Below are positions 25,801 to 39,772 of a DNA stretch of 64,000 bases, piece after piece. The notes below the pieces were generated by a model. It had not been told where the DNA came from. It saw nothing but the letters and a program-made list of their open reading frames with translations, and searched no databases. The translations under genes were made by a program, and so were the position numbers. The stretch's first letter is position 1; each line of letters begins with the position of its first letter. Origin of the DNA: Rhynochetos jubatus (Eukaryota; Chordata; Aves; Eurypygiformes; Rhynochetidae); NCBI GenBank assembly GCA_027574665.1, contig CM050652.1, positions 9,590,589 through 9,654,588 of the forward strand, written 5' to 3'.

Positions 25801-28800
25801 ACATTGAACATAGATATTGCCGTACTGTGTCTTTTCTCTCTGCAGTAGTGGTGACTCCAAGCTTCCACCCACAGCTTGCTTTAATGACAGTATTGTGGAG
25901 GACAGTGACGCCCACAGTTTGGTACTAAGTCTGTTGTCAGCTCTCAAAGTTTCTCACAGAGTTTAGCTCAGCTATTTAGGGCTGATGAGATCATGCTGTT
26001 TAATAGACCAGAGACCACGTACAGATGATTTACCAGCACTTTGGGGAACCACAGTTTCAAAATCGTTGAGCATAGCTAATCCCTGGACTTGATTCTGGCA
26101 GGTAAGATCGGTCACTGGAATTGCTCCTGTCTAAGAGGTGCAAAAAGCCTTGACTAAAGCAGTATTTTCTGGATTTACTTCTGTAACGCTGTTATGACTT
26201 CACTGCTGCCTTCAGTAACGTATAGGGATGAGAGAACAAACACAACCGTGATTATTACAGATCTCAGATTTGGCATCAAACCTTTCAGAAACCTACACTT
26301 CTTGTTTCGTATCTGGTTTCAGTTTATCTAAAGCTGCCTCTTTCCTCCCAGCCTATGCTGTGTTTTGCCTGTGAGCTGAGCTGTGAACTGCCACAGGAAA
26401 GGGACCTGTGCCTTCTGGGTGATACTGGTGGCATTGTATAAATAAAAAGCTATGAGAAGCCATTGTGGTATAGGTGATTTCTCACAGCTTGCAGCGGGTG
26501 GTCGGTCATGCTGGGTATTGAGAGGAGGGGATCTGCCTGGCCTAATCCTGTCTGGGCAGCTGTCAGTGGGCCCTCTGCCTATTTCTGCAGGAGGATCAGG
26601 GCAGGTACCTGTGGTTCAGTGGGTTTCCTTGCAAAGGTGTGAGGGCCGGGTGCATATAAAACTGCACAGTCACTGATTTTGCCTAACACTGCACAGGGCA
26701 GAACCCAACCAGGGCTTGGATTTGTGGCTGGGCTTGGAGCCTGAAAAGCAAAGGGATTTGGCCTGGGTCTGTCTGTGTATTTGTATAATGACAGAAAAAG
26801 CAAATTCCTTACAAGCAAATATGAGTCAAAACAAAAACACTGTGAAGGTCAGCTGAGCGCAGCAGTGAGATGATGTTATCCCAGCCACACGTCCAACTCC
26901 TGAGCTGCCAGAGCGGCCAGAAGGACTCTCAGCCAAAAGTCATGAGAAGATGCCAGCTGGGAAACCACCCACCGACACCCCAGCTGGCTTCTCAAAACAA
27001 CTGGAGCCTCAGTGTTTGACACTGAGCTGCAGGCACAGCTGCAGGGCATAGCCCAGTCACAGAGCAATACCAAGGACTCCTCAGTGAGTTTTCCAACAGA
27101 AATACTGTGTATGGGCAACACTGTCATAAATCCTAATTTGTAAGGATTTCCTTTTTTCATGAGAGGAACAGCAGTGTATTTAAGGCTAAACTTTTTTGTT
27201 GTTGTTTTGTAACCTAGCTGGCGTAGCGTTAATCCAGCAGCTCAGAATCTGTTTTAGGATTATTCTTTTTTCCTAAATATATTGTTTAGCATCTTGCTTT
27301 CAGCCAAGATACTATGAACAATTCGCAGACACAGATCCAATCCAGAGTTAATTAGGGTTGATCAAAGCTTATGTGCAGTCCTCAACTCCTAGTGCTGAGG
27401 ATAAAAGCACTGAGGTCTTTGCTAAGGATGTACTGTCCTTGGAAATACATATCCCCCCTTACTGGTTTGAACCTAATTTAATTTCATTATAACCTCATGT
27501 CTATAAATGCCCTTCCATTAAGTAATAACAATCACTATGCAACCCTTCTTGGAAAAGTTTCGAAACTCTCTGGAGGCATTCACCATAAATGTGTATTTCA
27601 TTTTTAAAGATGTAGTAATGTGTTTGCTATAGTCATCTTGAGAAGTTACACTGCATTGTGATCACTTCTTTTGTAGGAAGGCTCTGGCTTTGACCAGTTC
27701 TATTGAGTTAGGCACTGTACCTCAGAAGATACAGTCGACACCCGGAAAATTTTCCAGGCTACATGAACAAGACAGGCAGGAAATCCTGTGCCTGTTCTAC
27801 AGACAGATTGCAGAGACATCATGGTTAAATATAGAATTAAAACCTAAAATTCTGGCAGTAGGGATGAGCTCTCTGTCCACCCCTTCCTCACCCATTCTGG
27901 GGCAAAGCCTGCATTTGCACCAGCCACCTACACTTGTGTTTCCAGGTGAAAGAGAATCAAAACTGACAGGTGGAGAAAAATTTAGCAAACAGCAGCTAGG
28001 TATCTGTTGCAAATAATTTCCAATTGGTATGTTACATATTTGTTATTCAGTTTAGAGAAAGCTGAAGAAATTAAAATCTGGACTTTTATTAATAGCTATG
28101 TTCAGTGTAATACCAACAGTGCCTCTAGCATGTACCAGCTTTCTTTCTAAACTAGATTGCCTTTAATATATATAGACTTATTGCAGGTGATAGGGCACGT
28201 CACAGTCTCAGGTAACAGCTTCAAGTATTTTTACTTTCTTGTGCTTGCACTTAGAGGAAGCATTACTGCAAGGTACACAAAGTACCTGTATCCTTTACTC
28301 AGGGGAGTAGTTTTCTCCGTGAGGGTAGAATCTGGCACGGAATGGCCCTGTGCCCCACCTTTTGACATGACAAGCTCTCATGTGCAATACCCCACAGAAG
28401 AGCTCTTTCATGTTACGTACAACTATGGATCAGGTGCTTTACCCTGACCATAGCCATCTCCTGGTTCTGTTTATGATCCTACTGCCTTCAGGACAACTAC
28501 TCATTAAACGTCTCTAATACAAATTGAATAACGTTGGCTGAACATGGCCTTCTCATAGAAATGGGAAACAGAAAATCCTAGATCCAACCTGCCTCATTCC
28601 TCATGAAAGGAGCAGGAAACCTCTCCAAAGACAGCTAACTTATCCACTATTCTTTTATGCCAATATGCTAAATTATGCAGCCAGATATTTTGCTTTCTAT
28701 TTTCTTCATGTGTGAATTTTTGCCGATCTGGTAGTCTTCGGGACAAAGATTTCTCCTTATACTATAATATTGTTAGTTCCTCACAGAACCTTCATTACGT

Positions 28801-31667
28801 GTAGAGGTAACAACCTACTTTTACTACTATTGAGGATTTGCAGTGTGCCACTAGGGGCTTGATAAACATCACCAGGCTTATTCCAGTGGGTCACTGAAGG
28901 CCATCTCTAGACCAAAGCAGAGTTTCCTTTTGGAAATGCAGTACAGTTTTGAACTAAGAACCCAAAACCAAAGAATTTGAATTTCTGTTGTTCTGAGCCA
29001 TTCACCGATCTTCCATTAGTTTTACTGTCAGGAGGAAAAAGACTATAGTAAAGTATAAAGTAAAATGTTAACATTTATTGCTTGCCTGGTTTTGTTGCTC
29101 TTATGAGAGCTGATCAACTCTCTGGTAATGGGTAGAAGCCTTGTGCTCACAGTTATTAGAGAACCAAAACTCGGTGAACTTTGTGTTCTGCCTAGAAAAT
29201 CACTCTGGCCTACATGGCTACTATTTCACACTCCTCTGTAGAACTGAAACATATTTCCTCTAACTGTTGAAGAAGCAGAAGTATTCTCTTCCATGAAAAA
29301 GAAAGATAATATGCCATCACTTTGAGACAGCATTTCTTAGGTAGTTAAGAAATTGTAAACATTTAATTTAGGTTGAATTTAAGAAAAAAAATATTAATTC
29401 CTTCAGCTTGCATAAATTCACAGTTAGAATGAGGGATTCTCTTAGTATCTACTGTGGATAAATACAAAATCACCAGTGGAAACATGACATGATGAAATGT
29501 TATGTCAAACCTCAGAACTGAAATAGGAGAAAATGCATATTTTTCATCATATTTTTCCCATCCAGATCTTACAAGAAAGACGGTTGCTGCTGCCTTTAAA
29601 ACTAATTTCTGGTTCTGTGTTTCCTTCTAAATGGCTTACTATCTATTAGTCCTCTCTTTGCTGTAATCTGTGAGGACAGCTCTATATACATTTGAATTCT
29701 TCTGGTGTTTTAATTGGATGTGTCTCCAGTGTGGTATTGTAAGTATCTCATTTAGCATCGGTGGTTTAACATCCTCTGGAGCAAAGTGAACCAATGACTT
29801 CATTAACTTCCACTTGGGCAGTTATCTGCACTGGGAACCTGCAGGAAGTATTATTCTATTTGAGGGTGACAAATGAACGTACATGAGGTACCACACGCCA
29901 CCCAGTGGGAGATCTGACAAGAAACATAATTTATTTCATTAGTGGTGCCAAAATGGGCTTTCAAGCTGAAAACCTAAATATGTAGCAGTGTCTTAGGAGA
30001 AGAGGAAACAGCATGGGCTTTGTCTGAAATAATTGATTGTGTACAGTTTATAACATATATTTCCATGGGAAAGTTTAAGTTTAGTGTCACTCTTCATCCA
30101 TCATATTGTAGTTTGTTAGGTGTTAGCTTAAGTGGTGTATAGAATAAACAGACATAAATACTTTTGGATTTGGTAATATTTATCAATTACATTATGAAAA
30201 ATAGATTTAAAAGAAAATTACTCCCCCTGAGTCAGAATCAACTTGGTGTTTTACAACACATTTATAATTGTTCTGAGTATTGTAGACATCGAAACATGGC
30301 TACAGTCGCAAAGATCCAGATTTATTGTAATCCATAGAGCAAAAGTTAGTGGCAGCCTTTAATTACCCACAGAACCAAAGTTTCCTGAGTGAAAACTTGA
30401 GATCAAAGGGCATGAATAATAGCCTTAAAGGCATCTCCCCTTACACAGGCTACTCTTAGCCCCTCTGCTGTCCTTTGGTATAAATTAAGCACCTTAGGAT
30501 GAATAAAACATGAAGCACAGAAGGTTTAGATTTCACAGAAGATGAATGGTTGGATTATTGATGGGAAAAGGAGCATGGGAAAGTATAAACCGTGTACATC
30601 TAAAAATTTTAAACTCTGTAACAATCACCTTCCCTTTAGTAATTTTTGATATTGTTTTTTTCATCATTTTGTCCAAATCCTTTCTGTTGATAAAGCAGCT
30701 GGGTTGTTCTGTGTCAATGAGCTGCACTTTTTCGCAAGTTCGAAGCCTTTCACAGTTCATTCTGTTGATTTCAGTGGGCATACGACCAGGCCATAAAACC
30801 ACAAGAGCAATCACTGGTTGTTAAAAACCATACAAGCACTTACATTCAATTATAATGAAAAAGGTGCATACCTCTTGTGTCTCATGAAACTCAGACTTGA
30901 AGGCTGTTTGCTTCCTCATATATATAGCATGAATCCAGTTCCTTCCTGATGTAAATTTCATTGCCTTTCACTAGTGTTACACATGCTGAATTTAATTCAT
31001 TTTTTATCCCGTCACGGATAGATGTACACAACCATAAGAATTAGGAAAGTAGGATCAAAATCCTTTATATTCTAGATATTTGTCCATAGAAAATGATTTT
31101 GCAGGATGAATGGGTACATAAAGCAAGTGTTTTGTTTTGTTTTTTTTTTAACAAAATTCTGTATTTGCTTTCTATAAAGAATGTTTTCTTTGAAGGGGAA
31201 AAAAATCCCCAAAAGACAAATCAGTTACTCGTTAAGAAACAGTGAATAGAAATGTTTCACCATGAGCTATGAAAATGGTTTCAAAAATGTGAAAATTTTT
31301 CATCTTGGCTGTATTTTTTAGGAATCATAACCTAAACTTTTTGAAATTTGGACATTTGAAAAACTATTGGTTTCATGTTTACTGGTATTGAAAGCAATCA
31401 CACCAGCCTCTTTCTACAGGCAGTCAAACTCCCAAATCAGCTTCCCTGGCATATCAGAGAGCTGAACGATCATAATCATATCTCATTAAATCCTATGGCC
31501 CAGCTATCAGGTCAGTCATACAAACATAGGAAAAGAGGTTTACGTACTCCTTCTGCTTGATTAACATTAGGGCTTTGAACAAAGGTCATCTGCTTTCCAG
31601 GAAGTTGTGTCAGGCTTTGTGTCTCCTCTTAAAGCTGTTCCACTTTTTAGATTACAATTAAAAATTC

Positions 31668-31750
31668 ATTGGACTGGGAAGAGGAACCCAGGTGTCTCAC
31701 ATCCCCTGGGACTGTTTTAACCACTATCTTATTGAGTCATTTTCACTCTC
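31668..31750 (-). mobile_element. MIR/L2-like remnant (antisense)
   Basis: ATTGGACTGGGAAGAGGAAC followed by CCAGGTGTCTCACATCCCCTGGGACTG and TTTTAACCACTAT resembles the antisense 5' half of MIR (GGATTCGAACCCAGG...TCTGACTCC...GTGCTCTTAACCACTA). The tRNA-like part is degraded and is not a tRNA gene. Confidence 0.5.
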
Positions 31751-32206
31751 TAACACTGGCTCAATAAATATTAAAGTATTTTATGCAAAGCAAAAGATCT
31801 TCTGTGTGAGAAATGGAGAAAAAATGCATGCAAAGAATATTGTAGATTGTGATGATTGCAGCAGCCTCAGGGGAGTTGGGACTCCTGCCTTTAATCCTTG
31901 CTCTGAATCAAGAAAAAAGAGTTCTGAAACTCTTCCTCCTCACGTGGGATTGTACATATTTTTGGAAACTGGATAAAAATTAAAAATTGAAATAAAAAGA
32001 TGCACAGAAAAGCCCTCACACTATCTCCCTGAATGGGTGCAGAAAGAATATAAGTTAGAAAATTGTAATTGCAAGACTGGGGAGTGTGTTTATTTTGCTG
32101 GGGAGGTGGTTTTGGAATTGGGCATAACATTTTTGTTCCGTTTATTTATGCAAAAAGGCTTAGAGGGACTTAAACAACATTTTTTCATATTTCTCATTAT
32201 TTTAAA

Positions 32207-32224
32207 GATAAATAAATAAATAAT
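32207..32224 (+). repeat. (ATAA)n microsatellite
   Basis: A short tandem array of about four AAAT/ATAA units. Confidence 0.7.
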
Positions 32225-33767
32225 CAGCTAAACACATAAAGCAAATACATTTCCATGCCTTTATAAGCTTCTACATTTTCTTATAGGCCCATTCATTTGA
32301 AGGAAGACCTGAGAGTTAAAGTTCTTTACTAGATTGTAGTCAAAAATCAAAAACTGATGGGTTTTTTTTCTTCTCCTGTGAAGTATGACAGAAAAAAAGC
32401 ACCATTTTTCAATCAGTTTTAATCTTATCTCTGAATAGGTGTAGTTATGCTTAAATTGTCAGGTTTAGGGAAAACTTTGAGCTCCCAGAGCTGATACAAA
32501 GCCTTCTGAGTAGGTGACAGTCTCTCTGTTGTCTTAAACTGTCTACAGAGGGGACGCTATCAGTCAAAACCTACTGACTGAGAATCTGTGTAATGTAGTA
32601 TATTAAGACAGAGGTTTACAGGAAGGAGAGATACCTCAAAGTTATCTCAATATTACAGAAATTTAATTAATGATGCTTTTGAAGTAAGGATATTTTTATT
32701 TATTGTGTGAGTTGTTGGGTTTTTTTCTGCTACATTACAGACATAACATATTGACACTGAGGACACTGCAGAGGCTAATGAATTCCAATCAATACAAGCA
32801 CAACAAGCCAGGCAATATGCACACTCAGAAACCCTCGGAGGTCAAACAGTTCTAGCAAACAAAGCCATTTTATAATATATCAGCACACTCTTTGCATTAT
32901 ACTGTGGAATAAAAGGGTAGTTAGTTTAGGTGATCATGAAAAAATAAATCTCGAGGAGCAAATATTCTGACTTACAACAGCTTTCTAACAATAAGACCAT
33001 TTCAAAAGGAAAGGGAGTTCACAGGTCATTCTTATTAAGTGCTTGACTGATTTATTTTAACACAACTCTCCCTTCTGCTGTAGCTGGGAGAACCGAGGTG
33101 TATTTTTCCTCCAGAAATGCCTGCTAAGGCTGTGCTGGGTTGCTGGATGGAGAGTGTGAGCACTGCTATCCCACCACATCAGTTGCAGCACACTTCCATC
33201 AATGCAGCCAGGCTGCTTCAGGCGGGAGAATTCTCCAGCATCAATCTATTCCCTTTCTACCTCTTCCCTGACCTCTCAGTGTCTGTCAAATGCTGCTTCA
33301 GGAACAGTTAGGTGGCTGTTCTGCTTCTCCTTGCAAGCTGGATAGACTGTACACTCTATCCACTGCCCTTTCCTACAATATTTATTTAAGGAACAGCCCG
33401 GCTTCCAACAGCCTCTGGAAGTTCACAGTTTTTTGTCTGCCATACAGCATTTGTGATGTCTCACAAAGCCAGACTGTATTGAATATTAAAAACATTATAT
33501 GGGATACAGTTCCTCACCCATATAATAAACTATATCTTTTGGGACTCCAGCTTTGCTTTTAATTACATCATTACCCTAATTATGTTCTTAACATCCTCTG
33601 GTGTAGGCAGCCCTTTATGGAAGAATAAAATAAAGGCTTTTTTCTTTGCCCCTGTGGCAGGCTCCCAATCAAATTTTCGAAAACTATTACACTAATCATA
33701 ACCGTTTCACTGTTATCTTCTGCTTTTCCCATCTGTTTGCCCATACCCACTTGTCTCCTGCCATATC

Positions 33768-33835
33768 CTCAGTCTACAAGCTCTCTGAGGCAGGGTGTCT
33801 TGCACAGAGCTTGCACAGTGTTTGTTCCTAATTGG
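33768..33835 (+). mobile_element. L2-type LINE 3' UTR remnant
   Basis: CAGTCTACAAGCTCTCTGAG, GCAGGGTGTCTTGCACAGAG, CTTGCACAGTGTTTG follows the L2-type 3' UTR pattern (GACTGTAAGCTCCTTGAGGGCAGGG...TGCCTAGCACAGTGCCTGG). It is short, old and non-coding. Confidence 0.5.
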
Positions 33836-33959
33836 GGTGCGTGGGTGGTGGAACAGTTATAATGATAGATGTTTTCAATATTATCAATAACTAATTATAT
33901 TAATTTGTAACATTTTTGCCAATACACTTCCTTATCTTATAATCTTGGAGCACTGCATA

Positions 33960-34280
33960 GCATTTCCAAGGCAATTGAGACCAGCAACATAGTTATTAAT
34001 TAAACACATTGATAAATAGCAACTGAAGCAGATTGGGTGCAATAAAGGCAAACGTTTCTTCCTTTAGTGATAGTCATTCATGAGCTCAACACACTTCGCA
34101 CAAATGAGATATTAAACACTGAAACAAGAATGTGATTATGTGCTGTCACCCCGATTCATACTTCTAATTTCTCACAATTAGTTCAGGCCCTTCTATTCAT
34201 CTCACCCATGCAGCACTTCTACACTCATCTATCGCCTTCTTCATTTATTCCTGCTTTGCAAACGTGACACTTTTACAATA
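33960..34280. promoter_or_regulatory. Candidate distal regulatory element
   Basis: A homeodomain-rich stretch (TTATTAATTAAACACATTGA, GCAATTGAG, CACAATTAG) together with CTGTCACCCCGATTCAT and other non-repetitive mixed-composition sequence. No open frame or repeat explains it. It could be constrained non-coding DNA, but without alignment this is a weak call. Confidence 0.22.
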
Positions 34281-35209
34281 TTTCTTAGGAGGAAATTTTA
34301 GATCAGACTAACCAGTCACTTTTTTCATTTCATTTTATTTAAAGCAAGAGAAATATGAATTGAAACCCATGTTCATCAAAGAGAGCATTCGTTTGAGAAC
34401 ACTGGATGTTGGTTTCAGTAGTAAAGGAGTACAAGCTGAAAATATGATACAGCTGTGCCGATCTCTTTGTGATTATTTTGAAAAGCTGGCTATCTGCCCC
34501 ATCTGACAGTCTGTGAACATGGCAAATAATTTAACATTCATGCCGCTCCTGTTTTGGCATAATATATATGAATCATGTGGTCACCACTTTCCAAATTGGT
34601 AGTAGATCAGAAAAGAGTTAATGACTAACGTTTTGGTCATGACTTGGTCCATTGTTCCATAATAAAAACCATTATAAAATGAAATATCAAGGCATAAAGG
34701 ACATTTTGTGTTGTTACTCATAAGTCATGGAGGACTTCTTTTTTAGTACATCTTAAGGAGTTGATTTCTAACTCTGGAAGTTTCCTGAAGAGTTGATCAA
34801 CGCAATATCCCTGAATGCCAGATATGGTCCAAGGTTTCATGGATTATTCCTTGTTTCCATAGGCTTCTACACTGCTGAATGATATGCCATTTACTATTGC
34901 TATCTAGTGAGTTGCAAGGGATTATGCTGTCATATTTCATCTGTGCTTCAAAAGTCTATGGAAAGTTTGCAATTAGATTGACTTAGCTCACAAAATATCC
35001 ACTTATTATGTGTCTATATTTTTTAGTGTTGCTGAAGTATGAGGGAAGGGCAGCCCTCATCAAAGTTATGATGTGGTGAAAGGATGATTTTTATCCTAAG
35101 CATTGCTCCAGCAAAAGTTGTGTGGCCTGAGATCATTTCTAGGTGTGGGTCTTCAGTACACTTACACCATTTGTGTTAAGCAAGTCTGAGTGTGAAAATT
35201 CCCCTGGGG

Positions 35210-35560
35210 AGTAGCACTCTTGATCCTAAGTCCACCTGGGAACTGTGCTTATCTGCATGTCATTTCAGAGCAAAGCCGATAACCTAATTAGATGACATGC
35301 TGGGCGATTATCAGCACAGCAGTGAGCTGTATCACTTCACCAATTCTTCCTCCATGATTCGTCATTATCTCTGAGCACGTGTGTGACCCCAGTAGCTGAC
35401 TTGAGAGGACCTTCTCTGTATCAGCATCACAAATTGGCCCTGTTGGAGAATCATGAGTTTCTGCTTATCTGAATTTCAGCTTTTGACCTTGTTTATGCCT
35501 GAGCCAGCACAAGTTAAAAGCGCAGGTTTTGTTAGAGCTAACGTTAGACTTAACGTCAAG
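35210..35560. promoter_or_regulatory. Candidate distal regulatory element
   Basis: This block is dense in transcription-factor-like words. These include a homeodomain core CTAATTAG (35284-35291) followed by ATGACATGC, TGCTTATCTGCATG and CTTATCTG GATA-type sites, GCGATTATCAGC, and TTTGACCTTG. It has no repeat similarity and no coding frame. It sits about 21 kb upstream of SEMA3A. The assignment is a visual impression only. Confidence 0.25.
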
Positions 35561-36353
35561 TAAACTGGGAGTTTTCAGGTCAGGAGAAGCACAAAAGGGC
35601 AGGGAATACTAGTCCAGTTATGGCAGACATGACCTGTACATCTGTGCTTTGCAAGCAGATACCTCTTAGGTAGCATGAATTGCATGGTCCCTTTCCTTGT
35701 GTTTACGAATCCCCTTAAGCTATATATATATGATCTCATTTAAAAAGAGGGGTAGAAAGAGGTTGCCTCTATACACATTAGCATAACATCCAATTGCTTT
35801 CCTTATCTGACCTGGTAAACAGCAACCACAGGCTTGGCTCTTGACTGCATAGAGAACAAGGAGGGAGGAAATAGTGTCACCAGACTTTCTAGACCCCAGG
35901 GAAGAGCCACCCTACATTTCACACTAAAGCTAACAAGCTCGTGAGGCAACGTGCACCAGCCTTCTCAAGGGCACTGGGGGAATTCAAGCATTGTCTCATC
36001 GCTACCCAAATAATAGCATGCCCATTTCATCAAACAGGGTCTCTAGCTTGCTCGCTGTTAGTGCAGAAAACATGCGTACACCTGCCATACATTTGGCATC
36101 AAAGGCATTGTAGAGCTTATGTTCCAAAGCAAACATGCAACTGAGAGCAAAACACAGCAATCAAAAGCAGACAGTGCTTCAACTTGATGTAATGTAAGAA
36201 ACATGAATTTGTAACAAATATGCTGATTTTATTTTTGTCTTCTCGTGCTATACAAGAACATTCTTTTGATGATAATTTGAGCAAACAAGAAGTCTGTCAA
36301 AACTTCTGTAGTTAGAACAACAGGAGTTGGATAATATTTTTGGCTTGTGGTGG

Positions 36354-36376
36354 TGTTTGTTTGTTTGTTTGTTTGT
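36354..36376 (+). repeat. (TTTG)n microsatellite
   Basis: About five to six tandem TTTG units, directly visible. Confidence 0.8.
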
Positions 36377-39300
36377 GTTACTGGCGGCAACTGGAAACGC
36401 TCACATTACCCAAAGTGATGGGAAAAACTGTCAGCATCACTACAGTACCCACTGTCCCCTCCCCGAAGGAAAACACTCTCCTTATTCAACTGTGAAAATT
36501 CATGCGCCTGCAGCCTTGATTTGAGATTTGCCAGTTCAGTTCCTTAGGATTAATGGTGTTGCTAGGGATTGCATGAGAGGCTTAGAATCCTTGACTCACA
36601 CTTTATCCACCTAATACCCAATCTGTTTTACCCACCTAATCTACCTATTTCTAAATAGACTTACCTGTCGTAACTAGGATAAAACAAGATTTTAGGTAGA
36701 AGCACAGTCATACAGTAGACATTAGAAAGATTTGAACATGAATGGGAGCAGCCTAAAACTTAAGGGGTCGCCTTAGCTTCCCACTCCAGCAAAAGCTGTG
36801 ACTGACTGGAAGATTAATAAAAGGAAGGAATGTTTCACAGCTTAAACATTAAACAATTCTCTGAAGTTGTCTTTACATGGTGCCTTTTTTTAATTCATTA
36901 GTTAGCTCTGTTAACGTTTCCCTTCCAAAATACCATATGAGTATGAAAATAGCAAAGAAAATCACAATGAAGATTTTATGACTGTAAAATTCATCTGCAT
37001 GTAAAATGGAATTCCCAGCTGATATGGGTAAGAAAATAAAAGTACCAAAGCAGTAAAAGAGGGCAGATGGTCTTGGAGTACATATTCTACACAAATGCCA
37101 TTAGTGACTGTAGTGGGATTTTTTGTATCTGGATAGTAATCAGATGACTAAAGTGCCATGCTATAGATGAAATTAAAACGGTTTCATCCTCAATATATTA
37201 TTTGGTAAGTCATTGTGAGGTACACATGCATCATCTATGATGCACATACACACAGACATTAAACTGTAACCAGATCAACTGCAAATACATTTTTGAAACT
37301 CTGGTTATACTGTAGAAGAATGAGGAGAATTTGTTATTAATGATCTAAAGAAGCAAAGATAAGAGGTCATCAGTGATTTTTCACAGCAGGATAAAAGCTC
37401 CAGCTATGTGAACTGCAGAAAATATCTGATTAACTGCTCTTGTTCTGTTTATAACACAGCTGAACTTCTGATGATGATGGAGGTAGCATATTAGCATATT
37501 TTAAACGCTTGGACTAAACCCCGTTTTTTTATCAGACGTAGCCTGATGTGAGAAGCTGAAGGAAAGGCCTGTAAGTAATATATTATTCAACTGTACCAAT
37601 TTGGGGTCATGTGTCTTTATAAAATTAGTTGCTGGAAGGGTCATTCTCAGGAACATCAGAGGCAAGAGTCCACCTAATCTACACTACCTGTGAGTAGCAA
37701 TACCCATCAGTGGGATTCAGAGAAGCAGAAGCTGATTCATCCCACACCAAGCATCTTATCCTGGTGATGTTAATGCTATAGGAAGACAACTGCAAAACCA
37801 AATTATAGAAGGAGTTGGAAAGGCAAGTCAGAGTAGCTTTTTTCAAAGCAGCAGAAGCACTAAGTATTTCTAATATTAAGCAAGGTGTAGGAAAGTTATT
37901 TAGATAAATCCTTTCAAATAAAGATTAACTTGTTCATCTGGGTGGCACTTAAATATGCTTATTTTCATATTGCTCTGGTTCCTGTATTGCTGTTGCTTTA
38001 GCCATGAAATTGAGTCTGTTCATCTACTTTTTTGTGATTTTCAAAAAATTCACTCTCAGGTGGGCAAAAGATGAGATATAAGGATATTGCCCCAGCTCTT
38101 TTATGACTTTGTAACTGCTATATTCCTTCAAAAATGCCCAGAGTCCAGATATTTGAGTAAACTGTACACCATTTAGCTTCTGAGTTTTCTAACTGAACAG
38201 TACTATTTATACGAGACACCATGTAAATTTAGCACTAGTTCAACAGACATGTGAAAAGGCTTATTAAAAACATAGAATCCCATGCCTTCTTTTCACAGCC
38301 AAGCATCAATAAAAATTAAGAATTATCATTAGAATAATACAAAATCTCAAATATTTATTAACCTCTTTTTACTTATATTTTATTCATGAGTTGTAAATGC
38401 TCTAAAATGACCAGCAGATTCTGACATGCTGTTCCAGAAATCTTCATGCCTTCCCTATGGGACCATCACTCCCATTTATTTTTGGTTATGCCATGCCTAC
38501 GGGTTTCACCATGTCAATTTGCTGCAACTCTTACCCAAGTGACATTTCCTTAGGGAAAGTGACCTTTTCAAATGTCTCTCCGAGATTTGTAAAGATATTC
38601 CCCTTTCTTTAAAATATGAGTCAGTTTGGAGTGACAGTTTCATCCAAAGTATGCCACTGGTGATTCTCACAACATACTCATTTTCATAAAATGGTGACTT
38701 CTCTTGGTGGCACCAGGTCAAACTAAGTTTTGGGGTTTTTTTTGTAACTGTCTCTTTCCTTTTAGTATGGGGTCTGACATCCTATTAATGTTTTCTATTC
38801 TCTGTGGAACAAATACCTTCCCATGTCAGATTCACTGGTAGCACTCCACAAGTCAGTCATGCTTAGCACCATTAAGAGTATGACTCCACAGGGGTTTTAC
38901 TGGGGTTTTGTTGGGTTTTTTTTCCATCACCATTTTCTTGCTTATCTATAACATTAGGGATAATATCAATTAGTAGTTGCATTTTAAACCTGTACTAAAA
39001 CTGCTTAAAATAACACTACTTAATCTGTGGCAAAATTTACTATGTAATATGTTTCTATTAGACATAGAGCTGGTTTAGCAAAAAAAGATCTCGTACATAT
39101 GGCTACATGTTTAGCTGCAGTATTTTCTGCTATAGTCATCTCTAGCGAGGCAGCATTATATTCGAACACAAGTACATTTGTCCTTGCCAATTTAAACAAC
39201 TTCATCTATGTCTGCTTTCCTCTGAGGTGTTGATTTTCCTTTATCATTAGCATGACTTTATCACTCTTTCACTTAGTTTTGGCTTATGTGGTAATCCCTG

Positions 39301-39574
39301 ACAATGTTCTTTATTTCACTGTTCACTTTGGGTCATTATAAAATATTTTTGCCCTTCCTCTAAGGTGTTTTTGACCATAAAATGACTTTTACATATCCCA
39401 TACTATTAAATATATGTTCCTCTAACACATTAGCAATTGCCAGGTTGTTTCCTTTAAGTAAAACCCCATTTAGGACTGAACTGTCTCCCTTGAGAAGCTC
39501 TTGGAAAATCCTGATCCTACCATCTCATGATGGTAACTGGTGATTTTCCACAGTGTTATCTTAGATGTAGCTCT

Positions 39575-39600
39575 GGCAATCTCAGATTGCCATCTGAGAT
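39575..39600. other. Two overlapping short perfect hairpins
   Basis: GGCAATCT-C-AGATTGCC (39575-39591) is an 8-base inverted repeat with a one-base spacer. ATCTCAGAT-TGCC-ATCTGAGAT (39579-39600) is a 9-base inverted repeat with a four-base loop. They share the central bases, so the two folds exclude each other. The function is unknown, and the site abuts the old CR1-like fragment. Confidence 0.6.
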
Positions 39601-39750
39601 CATCTAACCCAACACCTGATGAGTTTGTTCATGTGTTGACAACTCCATAACCTAGTAACAGACATTGTTCCACTGCATGTTTACCCAGACAGTGTTGATG
39701 CAGTTATTAAATCTTTCCCACTTTTTTATCAGTTTGAAAGTGCAGTTTGC
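39590..39750 (-). mobile_element. Old, diverged CR1-like fragment (antisense)
   Basis: GAGATCATCTAACCCAACAC, followed by GACAACTCCATAACC and later by GTTCCACTGCATG, follows the order of blocks in antisense CR1: ATCATCTAGTCCAACCC, GACTCCACCAC, GTTCCAATGC. Divergence is high, with several gaps. I matched it by eye only. Confidence 0.45.
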
Positions 39751-39754
39751 ATCT

Positions 39755-39772
39755 GGGGGGAAAAAAAAAAAA
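39755..39772 (+). repeat. G6-A12 homopolymer junction
   Basis: Six G followed by twelve A, just past the old CR1-like fragment. Confidence 0.8.

Larger units (their letters stand above)
19879..39574. other. Upstream intergenic DNA, no gene seen
   Basis: About 20 kb without a supported gene. It holds an unexplained pair of overlapping minus-strand frames at 20.6-21.0 kb, MIR/L2-like traces at 31.7 and 33.8 kb, a (TTTG)n array, and the two weak regulatory candidates at 34.0 and 35.2 kb. The rest shows nothing I can name. Confidence 0.65.

Noticed and set aside
31668-31750. Possible tRNA gene
   Set aside because: The tRNA-like words come from a degraded MIR-type SINE. No cloverleaf, anticodon arm or intact A and B boxes can be drawn.
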